NCBI GenBank assembly: GCA_014529385.2
Contig: CM043943.1
Span: forward strand, 154,787,092-154,851,091
Length of the DNA stretch: 64,000 nt
Direction: 5' to 3'
Source: Adiantum capillus-veneris
Taxonomy: Eukaryota; Streptophyta; Polypodiopsida; Polypodiales; Pteridaceae
Below are positions 56,003-64,000 of the stretch, one piece after another; the first letter of the stretch is position 1, and every line of letters begins with the position of its first letter. The notes under the pieces were generated by a model. That model saw nothing but the letters and a program-made list of their open reading frames with translations, did no database searches and was not told where the DNA came from. Position numbers and translations under genes: made by a program.

Positions 56003-57666
56003 CACAGGTGCTTCAAGAGGCGGCAATGAAGCAACCATATCAGATTTTTGCAAATGCAGCAAACTGGCAAAATTCAAATGACCAAAACGTGCATACCAAA
56101 GTTTTGCATCTGAAATAGCCCTTGAATCTGCAACTACATTTGCAAAATTTTATCCACACGTCATACAAAGTGAGCTTATACAGCCCACGTCACAAAAGCC
56201 CAGATGCAACAATTTTATCACCAAAATTGAGATCATGAATTGTACATCCGTCACCCACAAATTTGACTACAAGTCCAAGTCTAGCAAGTGCAGATACAGA
56301 CAAAAGATTCTTCTTGATCCCAGGTACATAAAGTGCATCAACAAGTGTGAAAGAACTACCATTTGCAGCAGTAAGCACAATCTTTCCAACTCCTTGAACC
56401 GGACAAGAGGCATTGTTGGCACAAGTGACTGAATTCCGATGAGGGATAGACTCGAGAGAGGTGAACAATTCACGATGTGAGGTAATGTGCTTTGTAGCAA
56501 TCGAAATACCACACATGTGAATCTGCAACAAACTGACATGCATGCATCATGGACAACAAGCTTGTAAGTGCACTCTACACTAAAAGCCCATTCTGCATCA
56601 ACATCAACATCATAGTCTCCTTTCACATAAGACTCAACAATGGCTGCATTTGTAGTGGAACCAGCATTTGCAGTGGAACCACCCTCTTTCTTCTTAGCCT
56701 CTTTGGCCTTCAACTTAGAACATTGCTTGATCTAGTGATCATTAGCTTTACAAAAATGGCAATGCATTTTCTTTTTGCCTTTATCACCAGAATTGTCAAA
56801 CGAAGTGCTGTCAGCAGAAGCATTGGGAACATAAGTTTTGCCACTCGCAGCAGAACCATAAGAAGTGGCTGCATTGCTGTTACCACCCTTTCTTTGAGAA
56901 GCAATAAAAGCCTGTTCAACTACACGCTATCTAGTCCTGTTTTTTTTTAAAGTTACTCTTGCAAGAACAATGTGCGTAATGCATCAAACTTGACAACTTT
57001 AGGATTTCCTTGGGTCATAAGTCTCCAAGTACTAGCAAAAGTCTGGTAAGAATCTGGTAAGGCATCAAGAACACTTTGCACAAGGGACCTGTCTGAAATG
57101 ACTTCACCTACAGAAATAAGTTTCTCATTGATATCCTTGACACCAGCAAGGAAAGTGTTCATATCATCTTCCTCATGCATAATCTTTGACTCCATCTCTT
57201 TACGCAGCAAAGAAATTTAAGCGTCATTGCAACTTGCATAAAGACCATCCAAAATATCCCAAGCCTGTTTTGCAGATTTTGCTGAACGAATGTGAGGAAC
57301 AATGATGCGCTTCACAGACAACGCAATTAATGCATGAGCCTACGCATCCTTTACATCCCAACAAGATTTTAATGTTGTAGGTAAAACAACTCTAATAGCA
57401 GCAATCCTTGCAGCAAGACCTGCCACATCCTCAACATCGCCTACATCCTCAGAACCAGGACGTACATCAATGCCCTGCACAATATTCCAGACGCCCTTTG
57501 ACATAAGGACATGTTGCATCATGTAAGCCCACATAGGGTAATTGTCCCCATCCAATCGATCCTCAAGAGCAAATAGCTTGAACACATCTGTGTTGTTGTC
57601 AGCCATGGTAAATGCTGCACCTGATGTGAAAACTGTCCGAATAGAGAAGAAACGAAGTGGGAACAA
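56003..57666 (-). pseudogene. copia B' gag and protease
   Basis: MADNNTDVFKLFALEDRLDG at 57666 starts gag; pieces at 57210-56953 (EEDDMNTFLAGVKDINEKL) and 56919-56710 follow in broken frames. The knuckle near 56760 reads CHFCKANDH, keeping the histidine lost in copia B. KLKAKEAKKKEGGS leads to the protease, where the DSGA context is disrupted, and then to TKHITSHRELFTSL and GIKKNLLSVSALARLGL. The pre-integrase text (FGHLNFASLL) is the last recognisable part. Confidence 0.87.
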
Positions 57667-57954
57667 CAGGTGCTATATAGCACAAACCGTAGAACACTGT
57701 AAGACACCTCTTATGCAGAAAATGAAACTGACAAAAATTTTGCACAAAATGATGAAATAGCCTGTGCAACACTGCCTGTAGTGAAAACGGAGGCCGAAAT
57801 GAGCCCAAATCAGAAATCTGAGCAGACTGAGCTCTATGAGTTCTCCCAAAAATTTTGTCGACCTGCGGACGCTTGCCAACGCTCATTGAAATCGGAGAAA
57901 ATGAGTAGTTGTGTGCTGGAGCTGCTGGCGACTAAGCCCGGGAGGATGCAACCT

Positions 57955-57966
57955 GCTCTGATACCA
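57955..57966 (-). other. PBS of copia B'
   Basis: Minus-strand TGGTATCAGAGC beside the LTR at 57969, identical to copia B. Confidence 0.9.
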
Positions 57967-57968
57967 AT

Positions 57969-58195
57969 TGTTGGAATTAGGCTTGCAAGGAAACGCACAC
58001 AGCTTGGAGAAGATGAAGGAATCTCAAGGCACACAATAGAGAGTGTATTACTTAGTGTGCAATGGAAAGATAGATAGCCCTAGAGTGATGAACGTAAATA
58101 CAATGCACGGGGAAAAAAACATCCTAAAGAGGGTAAAAATGCCCCTGCGGTTCTAGTGTGTTCACACACATCACTACCACATATATATGGTAACA
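57969..58195 (-). repeat. 5' LTR of copia B'
   Basis: 227 bp, TGTTACCATA to ATTCCAACA on the minus strand, closely matching both LTRs of copia B. Confidence 0.93.
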
Positions 58196-59433
58196 ACTCT
58201 TGCTATTTTGGTGCACTTTTTGCAACAATCTTGACACAAATCTGTTAAGCAACTTAACTTAAGCTCCCTAGCCAAGTTTCATAAAGTTTGGACAATTTTT
58301 GTTTAAATGGTCAACAGTTTTGTGTCTGCAGACTAACTTTGCAATTTTGGCCACAATTTTCAATCCAATGATCCAAATCTTACCAAATTTGATTTGTGAG
58401 CTTAGTATAACATGATAAAGCTAGTGGTATGCTGACTTGATCAAAAAATTTGAAAAATGGGGCAGATGTAAATAATCGCAATGATTTACTTTTGGTAAAT
58501 TTTTGCATCTTTTTGATCAACTGAGCATGTACACATGTTTATCACATGAATATAAGCCTACGAGTCAAGTTTTCTTGAGTTTGAACAAAATTTTCTCAAT
58601 TTACACTCAAGTTTCTGAAAGTCAGTAAAGAATTTAGTTTTTACCTAGTTTTTGGTCAATCTGGTGATCCAAATCCTATGTGCCTTTACAAATGTTGTTT
58701 GTACACATGCATAGATTCTCTAGTATAAACCTTGGTCAGTTTTGAGATGAAAGTAAATAATCACGATGATTTACTTTAGGCTCAAAATGAACAAATTTTT
58801 GAACTTTTTCCTTGGATAGTCTTTTCATGAGCTATTTTAAGCCTCTGAGTCAAGTCAAAACTTAATTTGGCCTAAAATGTCAAGAAAAAGTAAATAATCT
58901 GAGTTTTTGCAAACTCTTGAAATTTTTACCTCAATGTGTCCTTGAGCTTACTCACTGGTTCATACAACTATGAAAGCATACTCTCCAGTCGGATTGAGTG
59001 CTTGACAGTCTTTTGGTGCTATTTCTAGCCGTAGACCTGAAATTCTACAACTTCATATAACAACTCATGATTGATTCTTTTGGAGAGAGCAATGTTCTAA
59101 AATCCACCTCAGATTCTACTTACCCTACTCCTAGGTTCTATTGCGATGGGGTTGTGGAAAGTGTCCACAAACACTCGTTTTCTTGTTTTTTATGGTTTTT
59201 TGAGCCGTGATCTTAAAACTTGTCTTGTCTATCAATCATTCTCAAAATCGTAACCTAATCCTACGATCCTACAATCCTAAAGGCACTCAACAAGTACGAC
59301 TTACTTCCAAGCTACCTCTACACAGTCAAAGACGACAATCTAAAAAATCACTTTAGCAGATCCTAGAGGAAGTTCAAGGATAACTTCACAAGAGGGTCGT
59401 GTTTTTCCCTGGTTTAGGTCTCTTTGATCCTCA
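58196..59433 (-). other. leader of a minus-strand gypsy-type element (E)
   Basis: Non-coding, A/T-rich sequence downstream (minus strand) of a tRNA-Asp PBS. It holds repeated near-palindromes of the form GTAAATAATC followed by ATGATTTAC at 58468-58489 and 58753-58774, with a half copy near 58884. Interrupted at its far end by copia B'. Confidence 0.55.
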
Positions 59434-59445
59434 GCAACGGCGCCA
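59434..59445 (-). other. PBS of element E, tRNA-Asp type
   Basis: Minus-strand TGGCGCCGTTGC, followed by TGAGGATC, two bases from the LTR end TCCCACA. It matches the common PBS of plant Athila/Tat and related gypsy elements. Confidence 0.85.
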
Positions 59446-59447
59446 AA

Positions 59448-60110
59448 TGTGGGACGAGTGTCTAACCTCACTCCTATCTAATTGCAGACATAACGAGAAC
59501 CACGAATATAATTGTCAATCCATGGGACGAAGCTTACTCGACTAGTGCATAGCAGCTACAAGAGGTTGTCAATCTCTTGAAAAACAACAAACAATTCGCA
59601 TTTAACTCAAGCTACACTCAAATGACAGAAATCACCAAAAGCCAATTGCTCATCGACAAACAAATCACATCCGTTACAGCAAGAAACGACATCCAAACGT
59701 AACAAAACTTCTAGGACATGCTTATAAGACCTAAGTACACATACTTATGATCTCAAATCTCACTTTAGGTCAAGTGCAAAAATCGTGATTATTAACAGCA
59801 ATGGATTTTTTACCTAGTCGTTTTCGACCCAGAATGCATCTAAATGCTTAGCAATGATGCCCCAATACCCTGCCTATACTGAGTTTTTGATTTTGAAGCT
59901 TAAATTCTTACTTATGATGAGATTAGGGAGCGGATCGGCTACACCAAAAGCTACAAAATACTATGAAATGCTTACGTCAATGCGTAGAGATCTTACTTGC
60001 GATTGTAACGCAACAGACGTGATTGCAATGTGACAGCCGGGGAGGAAATAAGAAGCGCGAGAAAGAGAGAAGTGAACGTCGTTAGCTCACGCTATATTTC
60101 ATTATCCAAA
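59448..60110 (-). repeat. 5' LTR of element E (far border approximate)
   Basis: Begins (plus strand) TGTGGGACGAGTG next to the PBS, so the minus-strand LTR ends CTCGTCCCACA. The far border is not fixed because no second copy is present. A TATAAG word occurs near 59726 on the minus strand. Confidence 0.6.
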
Positions 60111-60189
60111 ACTTTTGAAAAACTTACAATTAGGATGGCTTAGTTTTTCCGAAACTTTCCTCCTAGGTGAGAGAGTAGGTAGTGCTTGA

Positions 60190-60540
60190 AGAATAGGATT
60201 TTCCAGGTCTATTGAATCCATTCACATACTTTGCCCGGGAGGCCTCTTGTAGCTGGACAATGAAGGAACAAGTAAAGGGGATCCTCACTAGCCGGTTTGC
60301 ACCTTGAGCATCTATCAGAGCCTATTTCTGTGGCTGCTATCTTGATCTTGGTAGGAATAGCCTCCCATAGCACCTTCCAAAGGAAGGTCTTCATAGCTGA
60401 GGGCCACTTAGTGTCCCATATGTTCCTTGTTACCAACACCCATCTAGATTTCGTGTAGTGCTTCTAATAGAGCTTATTGAGAGGGCATAACCAATCTAGT
60501 TTGAACATAAGGTTGTAATATATTTTCTTTGTTTACAGGT
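60190..60540 (-). pseudogene. LINE reverse-transcriptase zinc-binding tail (zf-RVT)
   Basis: The 60439-60209 frame reads IWDTKWPSAMKTFLWKVLWE, IPTKIKIAATEIGSD, RCSRCKPASEDPLYLFLHCP. This is the W...K...F.WK...IPT...C..C..E...LHCP pattern of the zinc-binding domain at the C-terminus of plant LINE pol proteins. Only this tail is present. No poly(A) tract is obvious, and the upstream RT is missing. A cellular gene that borrowed the domain is a less likely alternative. Confidence 0.82.
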
Positions 60541-61432
60541 TGGTGAAGTTACCTGCTCAGGCCAATGTGGCAGGCTTTCGAATCAAGGCTTATGTTTTAC
60601 CACCTTAGAAGTCATGCTCAAGTTTTAACAAAGGAACCTTACATGTTTTTTATATCTTGTAAAATTTGTCTTTGAAAGGCATTTTCAAAACGTTACCTTC
60701 GTAGTGACGGCTTATTTTCAAGGGATCTGTACACTAGGAAGGGGTCTCTGACCAGTTTGCTCTTCATTGGGAAGGCCTATCACAAAAGTGCCAGGCATAT
60801 GCACGGCTAGACCCCGAAGGAAGGGTGGAAAGGGTTGCAATTTTCAGCAATGGTCATGAGGGAAACATGGGTTTTAGTGGTCTTGAGTATGTTCACACGC
60901 ATGTGAAAGAAATCAAAATTGACCATACCCCGTCTCTTGACATTCTTTCGATTTTAAAATTAAGAAACGAAAAGGAAAGGCGTGTTTTTCTTTAAAGAAA
61001 GGGCCCATGTTGAACGCCAATCTTCAAAAGATGTTGGGGATGACGGAGTCGATGCAGACTCTCTCTCTCTCTCTCAAGCATGCAAATGGCTTATAAAGCA
61101 ACGAATGCGCAGAACGTGATTGGTTTAGGGGAGCTACACCGTATACAGTTTGTGATCGACTCGTACAATCAGTCTAAGAAATAAAGCAGCGACAAATGTT
61201 GGACCTAGGGAGTAGGGAAGGTAGGGAATCTTGAAGATATAAATGTATACTTTCAGAGAAGGTCGAGTAGCTTGTGGTGACTACTACTACGAACGATTTT
61301 GAGGAGCTTAGTTAGCAAGAATCTTGCTGGATGCGCCTTGGCAGGGGAGGGAGATGAAATGGAAAGTGAAGATTGGAATCGTGCGAGGATGGGCGACAGC
61401 TATATAGCTGGTGGCGAACGGGAGGGCAAGCA

Positions 61433-61467
<35 letters not shown>

Positions 61468-63105
61468 CGCAGGAGTGACACGAAAAGGCTCGGCCTGGTG
61501 AGGAGCTCGTCGATATCCCTCCACGAGCGCTGATTTTGAGGTGTAATTCCATATTTATTGGCACATAAATAAAAACATTCTAGTGGAGTGTTACTTAGTC
61601 CTGAAGCCATATCACTCCGAATAGTGAAGGAAGTGTGAGTGGTGCGAGTGACGGGAGGGAAGTGAGACTCAAAAATAAAAAACGCGCTCAACCATCAGAT
61701 GTGTGTGAGTTTACTTTTTAGGTCCGAGTTTACTTTTCAACATTTTTTATTAATTTATATATTTTTGTTTCCCCCCTTTGAACAACCAAATCCACACGTG
61801 CGTGTGGATAGGACGTGAGCCAATCATTGAGACCACTCGGGTTCGAATTCCACATCCGACCACCTGGAATTGACTTTTTGACTACCGTCCTCGCCCTCGA
61901 GATTTCCCCCCTTCAACACCCTCCATTGATCCCACCGCTAGGGGTCATTTAAGACCCCCTTAGTCTTGTGGGTGATCCGACAATTGTATGTACTATGTAA
62001 GATGTTCAATAAATCATGTGGCCAATTTAAAAGCTGATGAAGTTTTCACTCTGATTTCAGATATGTGGAAGAGCTTGAAGCCACGGAGGTAAGGACATAG
62101 GTCTTCAAGTGGTGAGATAATTTTGAATGCTTGCCACGCAATGACACCCTGTAGAATCATGAGAGCATTTCAAATTTTGAATCTTGCACTATAGGTACTA
62201 TTGGGAAAGGACCACTACATCATGCGTTCGTACGGATTAGACCAGTGTAGCATGAATCAATCCTTGCATACACACCACTAGTCTACTCACAAGTCACTTG
62301 ATGCTCAAACATAATCATGCAAACATTTATACTAACACTACCATTAGTGAAGTAGGAAAGGATTAGAGATGAGAGAAATTAGCATTGCTTGCATATTAGA
62401 ATGGACAACATGTCTAAGTATTATCGTTTGTCACCATGAATAGGCTCTCTAGAGTACGATTGATTGTGTAAATGTTGTGGTCGAGAGGTTTCTCTATTTT
62501 TGGTACAATATGGTGTCCTAGCAGATGGATCAATCACATACAAGGACTTGCTCATGGGGGTCTTGAGGTTAATTCAAGAAGTCTATTTCCTTGATACTTG
62601 CTTTTTTGTTAAAACATTTGATTTTTTGGGGTAGCACACTTCCTGTTTATTCCTTGTAATTCATCACAATTCTCCCATTAATATTTTCGGTTCTACTCTC
62701 ACAACCTCTAGTATTACGGGATGTGAATGGCTCATTAGTAGGGGTGGGTAATATTAGTAGGGGTGGGTAATTTGTAGATCCTCTCCTCTTTCTCTTACAT
62801 GGGACCCCCATTATGTCATAATTGGGGATCTTGGCATTGCATATACCTTGGATCATGATTTCACAAGGTAGAATCAGTGTTTCTTATTGAAAATAGGAGT
62901 CAAACATGCAATGTAAGGTTCAAGTACCACAATACACATATTTGTGATCATCCATCCCATTTAGTAATCAATTGTGATTTAGTACCCTTGTAGAATGTTG
63001 ACCTTCCATGCATGGTGTAAATAGGCACCCAAATGCTAGGAAGCAAAATAAGACTAATCACTTTTGTGGATGTTTTCTCATGATTTCATCTTTTGTATTA
63101 CAGGT
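60541..63105. other. no gene recognised; two minor repeats
   Basis: Intergenic sequence upstream of nothing identifiable. It includes a short CT repeat near 61059-61075, the 30-C tract, a GGTTCGAATTCC B-box-like word near 61850, and a small direct repeat TTAGTAGGGGTGGGTAAT at 62735-62770. The 61691-61308 minus frame merely spans the poly(C) read as Gly. Confidence 0.5.
61435..61464 (+). repeat. 30-base poly(C) tract
   Basis: Uninterrupted run of 30 Cs, the complement of a poly(G) like that at 22370-22401. Confidence 0.95.
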
Positions 63106-63560
63106 TTAATTCTTATAAAGCTCAATGACAACATTTATATCTACTTTGCAAATGGATTTCATGCTTGTAAAACCAGCAGCTTGTGCAAGGCGTTCCAATT
63201 CTCTTGCAGTGCGCTCTTTGCCTCCTTCATTGAAAGCAAGCATTAGGAGGTCTGTGTGGTATCCAACCCGAACCTCAGGGCTAGTTTCCACACCATCAGG
63301 CAGAAGCACATCTACAATTATAACTTTCCCCTTGTCAGGTAATGCTCGATAGCAGTTCTCCAGTATTTTCAAGCAATGAGCATCACTCCAATCATGCAAG
63401 ATCCACTGTGTTCAAAAGCATATCGATGTACATCAACAACATTGCACACATAGCCTTGACAATTAATAAAGCAAGAAAAAAGATGGACATCAAACCTTCA
63501 TAAATATAGCATCGCCCTTTGGAATGCTCTCAAACATGTCTCCTCCAACATGCTCTACAC
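63106..63560 (-). CDS. caffeic-acid-type O-methyltransferase, last two exons
   Basis: Minus-strand gene running off the right edge. Exon 63560-63496 (65 bp) encodes VEHVGGDMFESIPKGDAIFM, with an AG acceptor before it and a GT donor after it. A 90-bp GT-AG intron (63495-63406) follows. The last exon, 63405-63106, encodes WILHDWSDAHCLKILENCYR, VIIVDVLLPDG, LMLAFNEGGKERTARELERL and VIELYKN, then a stop. GGDMF belongs to the SAM-binding fold and the His of LHDWSD is the catalytic base of plant COMT-type enzymes, which methylate phenolic hydroxyls in lignin and phenylpropanoid synthesis. Both exons are intact; the substrate cannot be told from this part. A small penultimate exon of this size is, as I recall, typical of COMT genes. 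Confidence 0.93.
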
Positions 63561-63751
63561 CTATCATCATTTTCATTTAATAAGAATAGTAAAATTTAGG
63601 ACAAAATCAACATTACATGAAATAGGTTGCCCTTTGGAACCATGTTGACATCATATTCATTTTTTCCTTTGAAAACAATTTGAGATGTGAAAATTGTAGA
63701 GGTTAAGCAAGCATGCCAAAATTAGAGAAAGCTCCAATGAGATTCGAGGTA

Positions 63752-63848
63752 CCTCAAAAGTGGTTGTTCACATCCACTTAGAGGAGTAAGATTGCATCCC
63801 AAGGAAGTGGTTGTTCACATCCACTTAGAGGAGTAAGATTGCATCCCT
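63752..63848 (+). repeat. 51-bp tandem duplication in the O-methyltransferase intron
   Basis: AAGTGGTTGTTCACATCCAC followed by TTAGAGGAGTAAGATTGCAT occurs twice in direct succession, nearly identical. It lies upstream (minus sense) of the 65-bp exon, hence probably in an intron. The remaining 63849-64000 shows no exon. Confidence 0.88.
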
Positions 63849-64000
63849 AGGGATTCACAAATAGTACTAGGAAGACGTCACTTGTGTACACCCAAATTGC
63901 CTTTTTGACCCCTATGTACGTGACCTCCCATTTTCTTTTTCCCCTTATAAAACACTCATATTGTACACCTACTGATACCATGTTATAACCCTTAGTTAAT

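Larger units (their letters stand above)
56003..58195 (-). mobile_element. copia B', 5' half of a second copia B element
   Basis: Minus-strand LTR (57969-58195), PBS (57955-57966), gag and protease to the pre-integrase region, cut at LPPLEAPV near 56003. It matches copia B through these parts and retains about 100 bp that copia B lost before the pre-integrase finger. Integrase core, RT and 3' LTR are absent. Confidence 0.92.

Noticed and set aside
58196-59433. Plain intergenic DNA
   Set aside because: The tRNA-Asp PBS and LTR end at 59434-59448 show this is the leader of a minus-strand retroelement.
61308-61691. Glycine-rich minus-strand frame
   Set aside because: The glycine run is only the poly(C) tract read in reverse; the flanks are not protein-like.
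61810-61870. B-box-like GGTTCGAATTCC suggesting a tRNA or SINE
   Set aside because: No matching A box at the right distance and no flanking duplication.
63064-63352. Plus-strand frames over the right edge
   Set aside because: They are antisense shadows of the O-methyltransferase last exon.

Overview
The window is repeat-dominated nuclear DNA from a land plant with a large, transposon-filled genome. Evidence: plant-type Ty1/copia and Ty3/gypsy remnants, primer-binding sites matching plant initiator tRNA-Met and tRNA-Asp, a GT-AG intron in the one recognisable cellular gene (a COMT-like O-methyltransferase at the right edge), and long GA/CT and GT/CA microsatellites. Nothing is bacterial, and I cannot assign a genus.

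Layout. 1-3461: 5'-truncated copia element (+) with its 3' LTR; 3462-4080: copia integrase fragment (-). 4081-5448: non-coding, with three related palindromes. 5449-14072: LTR element with two LTRs, a tRNA-Asp-type PBS and 5-bp target duplications; it keeps gag and protease but no reverse transcriptase or integrase. 14073-16390: unrecognised coding remnant, an intronless DEAD-box helicase fragment, then a purine tract and an LTR-like promoter. 16440-17910: minus-strand remnant. 18480-21140: copia relic R1 with its 3' LTR. 22040-23165: gypsy RNase H-integrase relic interrupted by 32 Gs. 23655-24060: possible promoter and first exon. 25855-31955: a 6.1-kb tandem array with higher-order structure, split by a 465-bp terminal-inverted-repeat (TIR) element. 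31960-33532: non-coding or degraded element with an LTR-like end. 35277-39199: copia element (-), 5' half with LTR.

39561-43785: foldback element, tandem duplications and three very long CT/GA microsatellites. 43786-50057: copia relic R2 (paralogue of R1), split by copia element B (44425-49082, both LTRs) and by a second foldback copy (49451-49644). 50058-50965: LTR and RNase H end of the same family as the first element, now on the minus strand. 51330-54365: a long minus-strand gag-protease frame, broken only by in-frame stops, ending in a hydrophobic segment. 54420-54900: GC-rich minisatellites. 56003-58195: 5' half of a second copia B copy (-). 58196-60110: leader, PBS and LTR of a minus-strand gypsy-type element that may be the front end of the gag-protease unit. 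60190-60470: LINE tail. 60471-63105: no genes seen, one 30-C tract. 63106-63560: last two visible O-methyltransferase exons (-).

How it works together. This is not an operon-like system but a stratigraphy of insertions. Paralogous relics supply pre-insertion sequence, paired LTRs supply built-in divergence clocks, and many stops and lost catalytic residues fit cytosine-methylation decay. The points most worth a second look are the gag-protease-only elements (one with a C-terminal membrane-like segment and almost exclusively CAG-to-TAG-type stops), the helicase fragment beside a retroelement end, and the satellite with its nested TIR element. I found no convincing evidence of a wholly new biological system.
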